Source: Streptomyces sp. DH37 (GTDB taxonomy: Bacteria; Actinomycetota; Actinomycetes; Streptomycetales; Streptomycetaceae). Taken from it: a stretch of 64,000 nucleotides of DNA. The notes under the pieces were generated by a model. It ran no database searches. It was not told the origin of the DNA and saw only the letters and a list, made by a program, of their open reading frames with translations. Positions 8,610 through 17,005 of this stretch are shown piece by piece. The first letter of the stretch is position 1. Each line of letters starts with the position of its first letter. The position numbers and the translations under genes are program-made. The stretch is taken from NCBI RefSeq assembly GCF_029813835.1, contig NZ_JARVKV010000002.1:164574-228573 (forward strand). Reading direction: 5' to 3'.

Positions 8610-9283
8610 GGCAGGCGCCAGTCGACCGGCTCCCCGCCCTGCCGCACCAGCATCTCGTTGGCCCGGCTGAACGGGCGCGAGCCGAAGAAGCCGCGGTCCG
8701 CCGACATGGGGGAGGGGTGCGCCGACTCCACCGCCGGGTACGCCTCCAGCAGCGGCCGCAGGTTCCGCGCGTCCCGGCCCCACAGGATGGCCACCAGCGG
8801 CTTGCCGCGCGCCGCCAGCGCCCGGATCGCCTGCTCGGTGACCTCCTCCCAGCCCTTGCCGCGGTGCGCGGCGGGCCTGCGCGGCGCGGTGGTCAGCGCC
8901 CTGTTGAGCAGCAGCACGCCCTGCCGCGTCCACGGGGTGAGGTCGCCGTTGGACGGCCGGGGCGCCCCGAGGTCGCTGTGCAGTTCGCGGAAGATGTTCT
9001 CCAGGCTGCCGGGCAGCGGGCGCACGTCGGGGGCGACCGAGAAGCTCAGCCCCACCGCGTGGCCCGGGGTGGGGTACGGGTCCTGGCCCACGATGAGCAC
9101 CCGCACGTCGTCGAAGGGCTGCTGGAAGGCGCGCAGCACGTTCGGTCCGGCGGGGAGGTAGGTGCGTCCCGCGGCGATCTCCGCGCGCAGGAAGTCCCCC
9201 ATCGCGGCGATGCGTCCGGCCACCGGCTCCAGCGCCTTGGCCCAGCCCGGTTCGACGATCTCGTTCAACGGTCGTGCTGCCAC
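8606..9283 (-). CDS. ung: Uracil-DNA glycosylase
   Basis: Removes uracil from DNA as the first step of base excision repair. The 225-residue protein has the family-1 motifs: [20 protein letters not shown] (about residues 61-80) with the catalytic aspartate, [29 protein letters not shown], and the minor-groove loop [23 protein letters not shown] 9283 begins [14 protein letters not shown]. It is the first gene of a two-gene unit with the sugar kinase, an unexpected pairing for a repair enzyme. Confidence 0.95.
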   Translation of the reverse strand: MAARPLNEIVEPGWAKALEPVAGRIAAMGDFLRAEIAAGRTYLPAGPNVLRAFQQPFDDVRVLIVGQDPYPTPGHAVGLSFSVAPDVRPLPGSLENIFRELHSDLGAPRPSNGDLTPWTRQGVLLLNRALTTAPRRPAAHRGKGWEEVTEQAIRALAARGKPLVAILWGRDARNLRPLLEAYPAVESAHPSPMSADRGFFGSRPFSRANEMLVRQGGEPVDWRLP

Positions 9284-9331
9284 GGGCGGTCACTCTACTG
9301 GTTCGGCCCGTCCGTTCTCAGCCGATCACGG

Positions 9332-10417
9332 TCAGCCGACCACCGCCGCCCGTACGCACAGCACGTCGGGCAGGTGGGCGGCCAACTGCCGCCAGTGCCC
9401 GCCCTCCTCGGAGCCGGCGAACACCTCGCCGTTGCGGTTGCCGAAGTAGATCCCGGCCGGGTCGGCGTCGTCGGTGCACAGCGCGTCCCGCAGCACCGGC
9501 CCGTGGTGGTCCGCCTCGGGGAGCCCGTCGGACAGCGGGGCCCAGCTCGCTCCCGCGTCCTCGGTGCGGTAGACCCGGCAGCGCCGGCCGGCCGGCACCC
9601 GGTCGGTGTCGGCGTTGAGCGGGAACAGGTAGGCCACACCGCCGCGCCGGGGGTGGGCGGCGACGGGGAAGCCGAAGGTGGAGGGCAGCCCGCCGGCGGC
9701 CGGGGTCCAGTTCGCGCCGGCGTCGTCACTGCGGTACACGCCCCAGTGGTTCTGGAGGTAGAGCCGGTCGGGGTCGGCGGCGTCCCGGGCGATCTTGTGC
9801 ACGCACTGCCCGAACTCCGGGAAGCGGTCCGGCAGGAACACCGCCTCCACCCCGGTGTTCGACGGCGCCCAGCTCCGTCCGCCGTCCCCGGAGCGGTAGA
9901 CCCCGCCCGTCGAGACGGCCACCGTGATCGACCCCTCGTCGCGCGGGTCGGTGAGGATCGTGTGCAGCCCCAGCCCTCCGCCGCCCGGCTCCCACCGCGC
10001 CCGGGTGGGGTGCTCCCACAGGCCGCGCACCAGCTCGAAGGTCTCCCCGCCGTCCTCCGAGCGGAACAGCGCGCCCGGCTCGGTCCCGGCGTACACCACG
10101 CCGGGCGCGCCGGGGCCCGCGGGCTGGAGCTGCCAGACGCGCTCCAGCGAGGCGCCGGTGTCCTCGCCGAACCGGACGGCGGGCCGCCCCGGCTCGTGCC
10201 AGGTGGCGCCCAGGTCGTCGGAGTGGAGGACCGACGGCCCCCAGTGGGCGCTGTCGGCTCCGACCAGCAGCCGGGGCGTGGGACGCCGGGTGTCGACCGC
10301 GACGGAGTGAACCGCCTGCGCCGTGAAGAGCGGATCGCCGAACTCCCAGACCGTGCCGCGCCGCCGGGCCAGGAACAGCCCCTTGCGCGTGCCCACCGCG
10401 AGCAGTACGTCGGTCAT
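9332..10417 (-). CDS. BNR/Asp-box repeat beta-propeller protein
   Basis: A 361-residue cytoplasmic beta-propeller of the sialidase/photosystem stability factor-like group. Repeated Asp-box elements are visible: HSDDLGATWHEP, FRSEDGGETFELV, YRSGDGGRSWAPS, YRSDDAGANWTPA and YRTEDAGASWAPL. It begins MTDVLLAVGTRKGLF at ATG 10417 after GGAGG, with no signal peptide or catalytic sialidase triad evident. The biochemical role is unknown. It is transcribed in the same direction as ung and the OYE gene, with a 94-bp gap to the latter. Confidence 0.8.
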   Translation of the reverse strand: MTDVLLAVGTRKGLFLARRRGTVWEFGDPLFTAQAVHSVAVDTRRPTPRLLVGADSAHWGPSVLHSDDLGATWHEPGRPAVRFGEDTGASLERVWQLQPAGPGAPGVVYAGTEPGALFRSEDGGETFELVRGLWEHPTRARWEPGGGGLGLHTILTDPRDEGSITVAVSTGGVYRSGDGGRSWAPSNTGVEAVFLPDRFPEFGQCVHKIARDAADPDRLYLQNHWGVYRSDDAGANWTPAAGGLPSTFGFPVAAHPRRGGVAYLFPLNADTDRVPAGRRCRVYRTEDAGASWAPLSDGLPEADHHGPVLRDALCTDDADPAGIYFGNRNGEVFAGSEEGGHWRQLAAHLPDVLCVRAAVVG

Positions 10418-10511
10418 GCCGCAACACCTCCGGGACGCCGTTGTCCTCGACGCGCGCCAGTGTGCACCCCGCCACTGACAACCGCGTCCCGCCGGCGCCG
10501 CCGCGGGCGGA

Positions 10512-11591
10512 TCACACCGCCCAGGCGTACTGGTCGGGCAGGCGTACGGGCCCGGCGCCCAGCGTCCGGGCCGCGCGGTGCGCCCAGTGCGGGTCGCGCA
10601 GCAGTTCCCGGCCCAGCAGCACCGCGTCCGCCTCGCCGCCCGCGACGATCTTCTCGGCCTGCTCCGGCTCGGTGATCAGGCCGACGGCCGCCACCGGCAG
10701 CCCCGTCTCGGCCCTCACGCGCGCGGCGAAGGGGACCTGGTAGCCGGGTTCGACGGGGATGGACGCCCGCGGTGTGTTGCCGCCGGTGGAGACGTCCAGC
10801 AGGTCCACGCCGCGCTCGGCCAGCAGTCCGGCCAGGCGCACGGTCTCGTCGGGGGTCCAGCCGTCCTCCCGCCAGTCGGTGGCCGAGACGCGGAAGAACA
10901 GCGGCAGGCCGTCCGGCCACACCTCCCGCACCGCGTCCACGATCCGCAGCGCCAGGCGCGTGCGGTTCTCGAAGCTCCCGCCGTAGGCGTCGGTGCGGTG
11001 GTTGCTGAGCGGCGAGAGGAACTCGTGGATCAGATAGCCGTGCGCGCCGTGGATCTCGGCGACCTCGAACCCGGCCGCCAGCGCCCGGCGCGCGGCGTCG
11101 GCGAACTGCCGCACCACCTCGTCGATCCGCTCGGCCGTCAGCTCGTGCGGCACCGGGTGCCCCTCGGCGAAGGGCACCGCGCTGGGCGCCACCGGCCGCC
11201 ATCCGCCGCGGGCGGCGTCCAGCGGCGCGCCACCGCGCCAGGGGGCGTCGGTGGAGGCCTTGCGCCCGGCGTGGGCGAGCTGGACGCCCGGCACGGCGCC
11301 CCGCTCCCCGATGAAGCCGGTGATCCGCCGCAGGGCCCGTGCCTGCCGGTCGTTCCACAGGCCCAGGTCGCCGGGGGTGATCCGGCCCTCGGGGGAGACG
11401 GCGGTGGCCTCCACCAGGACCAGCCCGGCGCCGCCGGCCGCCCGGGCCGCGTAGTGGGCGAGGTGCCAGTCCCCGGCCGTACCCGCGTCCGGCCCGGTGG
11501 GCTCGGCGGAGTACTGGCACATCGGCGACATCCAGACGCGGTTGGGCACGGTCAGCGATCGCAGGGTGTACGGCTCGAACAGAGCGCTCAC
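10512..11591 (-). CDS. Old yellow enzyme family NADH:flavin oxidoreductase (YqjM-like)
   Basis: An FMN-dependent ene-reductase of 359 residues reducing activated alkenes with NAD(P)H. Family motifs include VPNRVWMSPMCQYSA, WHLAHYAARAAGGAGLVLVE, VQLAHAGRKAS, and the active site HGAHGYLIHEFLSPLSNHRT followed by DAYGGSFENRTR. The start is GTG 11591 because GAGGAG lies at correct spacing upstream; a longer frame extends to 11636 but would run into the operator region. A minus-strand promoter TTGACA (11662-11667) with TATCGT (11637-11642) lies inside a 19-bp inverted repeat shared with the divergent ArsR gene, implying local repression. Confidence 0.93.
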   Translation of the reverse strand: MSALFEPYTLRSLTVPNRVWMSPMCQYSAEPTGPDAGTAGDWHLAHYAARAAGGAGLVLVEATAVSPEGRITPGDLGLWNDRQARALRRITGFIGERGAVPGVQLAHAGRKASTDAPWRGGAPLDAARGGWRPVAPSAVPFAEGHPVPHELTAERIDEVVRQFADAARRALAAGFEVAEIHGAHGYLIHEFLSPLSNHRTDAYGGSFENRTRLALRIVDAVREVWPDGLPLFFRVSATDWREDGWTPDETVRLAGLLAERGVDLLDVSTGGNTPRASIPVEPGYQVPFAARVRAETGLPVAAVGLITEPEQAEKIVAGGEADAVLLGRELLRDPHWAHRAARTLGAGPVRLPDQYAWAV

Positions 11592-11634
11592 GGAAGGCTC
11601 CTCGTCGGTTCGGGGTCTCGGCCGGTCGGCTCTC

Positions 11635-11686
11635 ATACGATAGGCATCGTAGTACGGCGGGTGTCAAACTACGATGACTCTCGTAT
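11635..11686. promoter_or_regulatory. Inverted-repeat operator between OYE and ArsR genes
   Basis: Two 19-base arms (11635-11653 and 11668-11686) are reverse complements at 17 of 19 positions; the inner nine bases CATCGTAGT/ACTACGATG match exactly. The 14-bp spacer carries TTGACA on the minus strand. The left arm covers the -10 of the OYE gene, and the right arm overlaps TATCAT (11684-11689), the probable -10 of the regulator gene. Occupancy by the ArsR-family product would shut both promoters. The repeat is direct observation; the regulator assignment is inference. Confidence 0.75.
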
Positions 11687-11695
11687 CATTGAGCC

Positions 11696-12055
11696 GTGAC
11701 GCCCCGCACCCAGAGCCCGAACGCCGCCCGAGAGCTGGAGCACCCGGCCCCCGGGGAGATCCGGCTGGAAGACGTCCTGCACGCGCTCGCCGACCCCGTG
11801 CGCCTCCGGATCGTCCGCACCCTGGCGGCGAGCGAGGAGGACCTGTCGTGCTCCCTCTTCGACCTGCCGGTCAGCAAGTCGACGACCACCCACCACTTCC
11901 GGGTGCTGCGCGAGAGCGGCGTGATCAGCCAGAGCTACCGGGGCACCGCGAAGATGAGCGCCCTGCGCCGCGGCGACCTCGATCGGCTGTTCCCCGGACT
12001 GCTGGACAGCGTGCTCACCGCGGCCGTCCGGCAGGGCGAACGGGGCGGCGGCTGA
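11696..12055 (+). CDS. ArsR-family helix-turn-helix regulator
   Basis: A 119-residue winged-helix repressor. The DNA-binding region reads LEDVLHALADPVRLRIVRTL followed by SLFDLPVSKSTTTHHFRVLR as recognition helix and wing (about residues 22-85). A single conserved-region cysteine (DLSCSLFDL) is present and no metal-binding cysteine pair is evident, so a metal sensor role is not supported. TATCAT ends six bases before GTG 11696 and no Shine-Dalgarno is seen, suggesting a leaderless message. It is divergent from the OYE gene and probably controls both through the palindrome between them. Confidence 0.88.
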   Translation: MTPRTQSPNAARELEHPAPGEIRLEDVLHALADPVRLRIVRTLAASEEDLSCSLFDLPVSKSTTTHHFRVLRESGVISQSYRGTAKMSALRRGDLDRLFPGLLDSVLTAAVRQGERGGG

Positions 12056-12120
12056 GCGGCGGACGGCCGGCCCGGCCGCGCGTCCGGGAACGGGACGGGG
12101 AACGGGGCGGGAAACGGGAA

Positions 12121-12150
12121 GGGGCGCGCGGGCTTCCCCCCGCGCGCCCC
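12121..12150. terminator. Bidirectional terminator hairpin
   Basis: A 12-bp perfect stem (GGGGCGCGCGGG paired with CCCGCGCGCCCC) with a six-base loop lies between the convergent ArsR and DUF305 genes, the standard place for a factor-independent terminator in high-GC actinobacteria. Confidence 0.75.
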
Positions 12151-12170
12151 GAATCCTCTCCGGTCCGTCC

Positions 12171-12932
12171 CTAGAGCATCGCGCGCATCCGGCCGATCTC
12201 GGCCGTCTGCTGGACGGCCACGTCGCCGGCCATCTCCTGGACCTGGGTGTCCTCGCCGTCGGCCGTCACGTCCTTGGCCATCGCCACGGCGCCCTGGTGG
12301 TGGGCGATCATCAGCTTCAGGAAGAGCCGGTCGAACTCCTCGCCGCGGGCCGCCCGCAGCTCGTCGAGCTGCTCCTCGGTCGCCATGCCGGGCATCGGCG
12401 CGCCGTCGTGGCCGCTGTCATGCCCGCCGCCGTGGTCCCCGTGGTCTCCGTGGTCCCCGTGCTCTCCGTGGCCGTCCCCTCCCTCGCCGTCGCCGCCGTT
12501 GCGCTTGAGCCAGGCGCGCATCGCCGCGATCTCCGGCCGCTGGGCCGAGGAGATCCGGTCCGCGAGCCGGCGCACCTTGCCGGAGTCGGCGTGCTCCTCG
12601 GCCAGGTCGGTCATCACCAGCGCCTGCCGGTGGTGCTCGATCATCCGCGTGACGTACGAGAAGTCCGCCGCGTTCGGCTTGTCCGCGCGCTCCTCGCCGG
12701 CCTTCCGCGCCTCCTCGGCGGAGAGCGTCTCGGCCGCCTCCCCCGGTCTGCCGGGCGCGATCACGGAGGGGCCGCCGCCGGGGGCCGCCTCGCCGGAGCC
12801 GTCCTCGCAGCCGGTCAGCGCCATCAGCGCCATCAGCGCCATCAGCGCCATCAGCGCCGTCAGTGCGGCGAGTGCCGCCGACGCGGACGGGAGCGCCCGG
12901 GCGGAGAGCCGGGATCTGTGACGGTCTGTCAC
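12171..12932 (-). CDS. DUF305 lipoprotein with His/Asp-rich linker
   Basis: A 253-residue exported protein. GTG 12932 follows AGGAGGAAAG. The signal peptide is an unusual run of ALM repeats ending in the lipobox LTGC near residue 37, so it should be lipid-anchored outside the membrane. The DUF305 ferritin-like core shows paired histidines in VTRMIEHHRQALVM and LKLMIAHHQGAVAMA. Between them lies a Gly/His/Asp-rich linker rich in GDH triplets, which could bind metal ions; this is inference. It is divergent from the secreted LVIVD-repeat gene. The DUF305 function is not established. Confidence 0.87.
   Translation of the reverse strand: MTDRHRSRLSARALPSASAALAALTALMALMALMALMALTGCEDGSGEAAPGGGPSVIAPGRPGEAAETLSAEEARKAGEERADKPNAADFSYVTRMIEHHRQALVMTDLAEEHADSGKVRRLADRISSAQRPEIAAMRAWLKRNGGDGEGGDGHGEHGDHGDHGDHGGGHDSGHDGAPMPGMATEEQLDELRAARGEEFDRLFLKLMIAHHQGAVAMAKDVTADGEDTQVQEMAGDVAVQQTAEIGRMRAML
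12816..12860. repeat. Five tandem 9-bp repeats inside the DUF305 signal sequence
   Basis: CAGCGCCAT is repeated four times exactly and once with one change (CAGCGCCGT). On the coding strand it encodes the ALM repeats of the hydrophobic core of the signal peptide. Copy-number change would lengthen or shorten that core in frame by three residues per unit. Confidence 0.9.
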
Positions 12933-13133
12933 CTTTCCTCCTGTGGCACGGGGTACGCCGGTTCCCCCGATCCTGACACGGGACGCGCCGACGCCCCCGA
13001 ATCCTGACACGGAGGAACCCGGCACCGTGTTCGTATTTCCCTGTCGGGACAGGGGCGCGAGGGGTCATACTGCCCGAGTCCGTGAGCCGCCCAACTCGGG
13101 GCGACACCAAGCGGATCGACAGGGAGGAAAGCA

Positions 13134-14618
13134 GTGACGTCGTTGCCCACACCCCGTGCGCGGCGCAGACGCCTCGGCGCGGCGGCGGCCGTACTCGGTC
13201 TGCTGACCACGCTCTTCGCCGCCGGACCGGCGGCGGCCACCCCCGACCCCGGCGACTCGCCGGCCACGTCCGGGAAGGCGTCGAAGCAGGACCGAGCGGA
13301 AGCCGAAGCAGCCATCCGGAGCGGCGAGATACCCGGCGTGGACGAGATCGTCCACAGCAGGAACGTCTCGCACCTGACCAACCTGCCCAAGGGAGCCCTC
13401 AAGAGCCTCAACACGGACCTGGCCTTCCAGGGCCGCTACGCCTTCGCCGGCAACTACGACGGCTTCACCGTCTACGACATCAGCCGCCCGAAGTCCCCGA
13501 AGATCGTCAGCCAGGTGCTCTGCCCGGGCGGGCAGAACGACATCTCCGTCTCCGGCGACCTGCTCTTCCTGTCCACCGACTCCTCCCGCAGCGACGACTC
13601 CTGCAACAGCACCTCGCAGTCGCCCACGGAGAAGAGCTCCTGGGAGGGCATCAAGGTCTTCGACATCAGCGACAAGCGGAACCCGAAGTACGTCTCCGCC
13701 GTCGAGACCGCCTGCGGTTCGCACACCCACACGCTGGTGCCCGACCGCAGGGACGTCTACGTCTACGTCTCCTCCTACTTCCCGGACGCGACCTTCCCCG
13801 ACTGCCAGCCGCCGCACGACGGCATCTCCGTCGTGAAGGTGCCGCGCCAGGCGCCCGAGGACGCGTCGGTCGTCGACTTCCCCGTCCTCTTCCCGGACGG
13901 CGGCAACCCGGGCCCGCCGCAGAACCCGGTCGCCATGGTGCCCACCACCGGCTGCCACGACATCACCGCCTTCCCCGAGCTGAAGCTCGCCGCGGGCGCG
14001 TGCATGGGCGACGGCATCCTGATGGACATCTCGGACCCGGCCGAGCCCCGCGTCATCGACCGCGTCCAGGACAACGAGAACTTCGCGTTCTGGCACTCGG
14101 CCACCTTCAACGAGAACGGCCGCAAGGTCGTCTTCACCGACGAGCTCGGCGGCGGCGCCGGCGCCACCTGCAACGCCGAGGTCGGCGACAAGCGCGGTGC
14201 CAACGGCATCTACCACATCACCGGCAAGGGCGACCAGCGCAAGCTGGTGTTCAAGAGCTACTTCAAGATCCCCCGGCACCAGGCCGACACCGAGAACTGC
14301 GTCGCCCACAACGGCTCGCTGATCCCGGTCAAGGGCCGCGACATCATGGTGCAGGCCTGGTACCAGGGCGGTGTCTCCTTCTGGGACTTCACCGACTCCA
14401 CCAGGCCCAAGGAGATCGGGTACTTCGAGCGCGGCCCGTACTCCGACCCCAACGCCATCGGCGGCTCCTGGTCGGCGTACTACTACAACGGGTACGTCTA
14501 CTCGAACGACATCCAGATGGGCTTCGACGTCCTGCAGATCCGGGACCGGCGCACCGCCGGCGCCGAGCGCGTCCGGCTGCGTGAGCTCAACGCCCAGACC
14601 CAGCCCGACTACCGCTGA
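13134..14618 (+). CDS. Secreted LVIVD-repeat beta-propeller protein
   Basis: A 494-residue exported protein. GTG 13134 follows GGGAGGAAAG. The signal peptide has a twin-basic start (RARRRRLGAAAAVLGLL) and ends near AAGPAAA, residue 38. Blade-like segments follow: YAFAGNYDGFTVYDISRPKS, IKVFDISDKRNPKYV, GILMDISDPAEPRVI and SFWDFTDSTRPKEIGYFERG, typical of LVIVD repeats. Several cysteines are present, suitable for disulfides outside the cell. Function is unknown; family members are common in streptomycetes. The divergent DUF305 lipoprotein suggests a shared extracytoplasmic role. Confidence 0.87.
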   Translation: MTSLPTPRARRRRLGAAAAVLGLLTTLFAAGPAAATPDPGDSPATSGKASKQDRAEAEAAIRSGEIPGVDEIVHSRNVSHLTNLPKGALKSLNTDLAFQGRYAFAGNYDGFTVYDISRPKSPKIVSQVLCPGGQNDISVSGDLLFLSTDSSRSDDSCNSTSQSPTEKSSWEGIKVFDISDKRNPKYVSAVETACGSHTHTLVPDRRDVYVYVSSYFPDATFPDCQPPHDGISVVKVPRQAPEDASVVDFPVLFPDGGNPGPPQNPVAMVPTTGCHDITAFPELKLAAGACMGDGILMDISDPAEPRVIDRVQDNENFAFWHSATFNENGRKVVFTDELGGGAGATCNAEVGDKRGANGIYHITGKGDQRKLVFKSYFKIPRHQADTENCVAHNGSLIPVKGRDIMVQAWYQGGVSFWDFTDSTRPKEIGYFERGPYSDPNAIGGSWSAYYYNGYVYSNDIQMGFDVLQIRDRRTAGAERVRLRELNAQTQPDYR

Positions 14619-14647
14619 CTCCTGCTGAGCCCCGCTGATCCCCGGGT

Positions 14648-14690
14648 CCCGGCGGCACTGCCGCCGGGGCCCGGCCGCTCGCAGCGGCCG
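14648..14690. terminator. Two adjacent hairpins between convergent genes
   Basis: A near loop-less stem CCCGGCGGCA/TGCCGCCGGG (14648-14668) is followed by CGGCCGCT/AGCGGCCG with a three-base loop (14672-14690). They separate the LVIVD gene from the convergent TetR gene. Confidence 0.7.
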
Positions 14691-14695
14691 TCACG

Positions 14696-15355
14696 TCAGC
14701 GCCGGCCCGTCAGCGGCACCAGCGGACTCCCGCCGGACGGATCCCTCCCGGGGACGTCCGGCGGGGACCCGAGTTCCCAGTCCAGCCCGTACCGCCCGAA
14801 CAGCTCGGCGCGCAGCCGCGCCAGCGGCATCGGCGCCCCGGGCAGCAGCACGGCCACCACCGCTCCCATGAGCAGCGCGCGCAGGAGCGGGTAGTCGGTG
14901 TCCGGATCGCACGAGCCGTAGCGCACGACGGTGTCGCGCAGCAGTTTGGCCAGCCGCTGCTGCTCGTCGCACTGGACGAAGCCCTCCTGCTGCAGGATCC
15001 CGGCCATGTGGGTGCGCATCAGCGTCGGCCGGTCGTGGGCGAGCCCGAGGATCGCGTCGATCGCGCGGGCCAGCAGCTCCCGCCCGGCGTCCGGGCCCGC
15101 GGGCCGCGGTTCGCGCTCCAGCGCCTCGGCCAGGGTGAGGTGCATCAGCCGGTGCACGGCCGACTGGAGCAGCTGCCGTTTGCCCGGGAAGTAGTACGAC
15201 ACCAGACCCCGCGCCGAACCCGCCCGGTCCGCGATGTCCCCCAGCGTCGTCGCCTCGTAGCCGCGCTCGTCGACGAGCTCCACCGTCGCCTGCAGCAGCC
15301 GCTCACGGGACCGTCGGCGCAATTCCTCATTGACCGATGCGCTGCGAGGGGACAT
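14696..15355 (-). CDS. TetR-family transcriptional regulator
   Basis: A 219-residue TetR repressor. The N-terminal helix-turn-helix reads ATTLGDIADRAGSARGLVSY followed by YFPGKRQLL (about residues 35-63). The ligand-binding half is unassigned. The start ATG 15355 has GCAGGAGTTACAG upstream. A 7-bp inverted repeat (TACCGAC/GTCGGTA, 15410-15433) upstream may be its operator. Next on the same strand upstream is a HAD gene, separated by 182 bp, so it is probably transcribed on its own. The effector is unknown. Confidence 0.88.
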   Translation of the reverse strand: MSPRSASVNEELRRRSRERLLQATVELVDERGYEATTLGDIADRAGSARGLVSYYFPGKRQLLQSAVHRLMHLTLAEALEREPRPAGPDAGRELLARAIDAILGLAHDRPTLMRTHMAGILQQEGFVQCDEQQRLAKLLRDTVVRYGSCDPDTDYPLLRALLMGAVVAVLLPGAPMPLARLRAELFGRYGLDWELGSPPDVPGRDPSGGSPLVPLTGRR

Positions 15356-15409
15356 CCTGTAACTCCTGCGTTGACTGGCTCCGGGCCAATATACTCAGTG
15401 ATCTTCGGG

Positions 15410-15433
15410 TACCGACCGGGGAGTACGTCGGTA
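15410..15433. promoter_or_regulatory. Inverted repeat upstream of the TetR gene
   Basis: TACCGAC and GTCGGTA are perfect 7-bp arms separated by ten bases, 55 bp upstream of the TetR start codon. It is a candidate autoregulatory operator; there is no second copy in the window to support it. Confidence 0.4.
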
Positions 15434-15537
15434 TCCGGCCAGACGCCGGTCTCGGGCGACGCGGGGGATCGCCCGAGACCGGCCCCCACTCCGGTGCGCT
15501 CCGTGCGGCGACCGCCGCACCCCGCGCCGGGCTCCGC

Positions 15538-16242
15538 TCAGTCCGGACGGTCCACCACCTCCAGGACCGGCCGCAGCCCGTCGGGCCGGCGGTCGCAGGG
15601 CAGGTGGTCTACCAGGTGCACCGCGCATCCCAGTGCGGCGGCTCCGCCGTCCGCACGCCGGTCGTCCCCGACCATCAGCGTCTCCCCGGGCGCCACCCCC
15701 AGGGTCCGGCAGGCCAGCTCGAAGATCTCCGGCTCCGGCTTCTGGACGCCGTGCTCGCAGGAGAGCACATAGGCGTCCACCCGGCGGTCCAGGCCGTGGG
15801 CCCGGAACACCGGGCGCAGGTCCCAGCCGATGTTGCTCACCACCGCCACCGGCACCCCCCGCTCCCGCAGCGCGTCCAGCACCTCGGCGGTGTCGGGGTA
15901 GGGCCGCCAGGCCTCCGGCAGCATGTGCCGGTCGTAGAGGGCGTCGTACAGCTCCGGCCGCGGCAGCGGCACCCGGCGGGCCAGCGCGGTGTAGGCGGCG
16001 CGGTGCCGCTCGGCGCTGCGGTCGCGCTCGCGCCACAGCTCCCGCAGGGCGGTGGGCACGGAGCGCGGGGAGGCTCCGCCGGGCAGCGCGCCGGCCTCCT
16101 CCAGCGCCGCCGCGAGGCGCGCCGGTTCGCCCTCGGGCAGGGTGACGCCCGCCCCGTCGAGGACGGCGCGCAGCCAGTCGGCGGCCGGCTCGACGCGCAG
16201 CAGTGTTCCGGAGAAGTCGAAGAGGACGCCTCTGATCGCCAT
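15538..16242 (-). CDS. HAD-superfamily protein with altered motif I
   Basis: A 234-residue HAD-fold protein. Motif I reads VLFDFSGTLL: the nucleophile aspartate is present but the usual second aspartate (general acid/base) is serine. Motif II is VVSNIG, motif III lysine lies in GVQKPEPEIFELA, motif IV is MVGDDRRADGG. The cap domain is helical. ATG 16242 follows GGGAGG at good spacing. It is 17 bp downstream of a PAP2 phosphatase gene and likely co-transcribed. The serine at the D+2 position makes ordinary phosphatase activity uncertain. Confidence 0.85.
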   Translation of the reverse strand: MAIRGVLFDFSGTLLRVEPAADWLRAVLDGAGVTLPEGEPARLAAALEEAGALPGGASPRSVPTALRELWRERDRSAERHRAAYTALARRVPLPRPELYDALYDRHMLPEAWRPYPDTAEVLDALRERGVPVAVVSNIGWDLRPVFRAHGLDRRVDAYVLSCEHGVQKPEPEIFELACRTLGVAPGETLMVGDDRRADGGAAALGCAVHLVDHLPCDRRPDGLRPVLEVVDRPD

Positions 16243-16259
16243 GGGGACGATCCTCCCGT

Positions 16260-16916
16260 TCAGCGCCGCCCCGGCCAAGGGGTCCGGACGCCGTGCTTCC
16301 GCCACAGCGCGGCCGCGGCGGCGGCCACGGCGAAGCCCAGCAGCCAGCCGGTGACCACGTCGCTGGGCCAGTGCACGCCCAGGTAGACGCGGGTGAAGCC
16401 CACCCCGGCGACGCTCACCGCGCCCACCCACAGCACGGTCAGGCGCACGGCGCGGCGCACCCCGCGCAGATGCGCCAGCCACAGCAGCAGACCGCAGGTG
16501 AGCGCGGCCGTCATGGCGTGGCCGGAGGGCAGCGCCGCGAAGCTCGCCGAGTCCACCGGATCGGCCCAGCGGGGGCGGTCGCGGTCGACGAGGGCCTTCA
16601 GCCCCTGCTGGAGGAGGGTGCCGGCGATCCCGGCGGCGGCGACCCAGAACGCCAGCCGCCGCGCGCCGCGCAGCACCAGCCACAGGACCGTCACGAGCAG
16701 CACGGCCCGCATGGTCCAGGGGTCCCAGACCCAGTCGGTCAGCACCCGGTTGAACCGCGTCCAGCCGGGTTCGGCGTGCGCCGTGCGGTGCAGTTCGGAC
16801 GTGACCCGGGCGTCGAGGGCCAGCAGCGGGTCCCACCCCGCCAGGACGAGCACGGCGAGCACGGCGGCCACGGCGGCGCACAGCGGGGCGGTCAGGCGCG
16901 GGAAGGGGGAGGCCAT
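16260..16916 (-). CDS. PAP2-superfamily membrane phosphatase
   Basis: A 218-residue integral membrane phosphatase acting on lipid phosphates or pyrophosphates. About five or six hydrophobic segments are visible. The three catalytic motifs are present: KALVDRDRPRW, ASFAALPSGHAMTAALTC and RVYLGVHWPSDVVTGWLLGF, which hold the lysine/arginine, the PSGH histidine and the H-x3-D pair. It lies in a minus-strand run with a HAD gene downstream. The substrate (undecaprenyl pyrophosphate, phosphatidic acid or other) cannot be decided from sequence. Confidence 0.9.
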   Translation of the reverse strand: MASPFPRLTAPLCAAVAAVLAVLVLAGWDPLLALDARVTSELHRTAHAEPGWTRFNRVLTDWVWDPWTMRAVLLVTVLWLVLRGARRLAFWVAAAGIAGTLLQQGLKALVDRDRPRWADPVDSASFAALPSGHAMTAALTCGLLLWLAHLRGVRRAVRLTVLWVGAVSVAGVGFTRVYLGVHWPSDVVTGWLLGFAVAAAAAALWRKHGVRTPWPGRR

Positions 16917-17005
16917 GGTTCAGATCGTCACCGGTGGAGGACGATCCAATCGTCCGGTCGGCGGGTGAGCCGGTCGCAAAGGGCGCGCACGGAGGCGCGC
17001 GGGCG

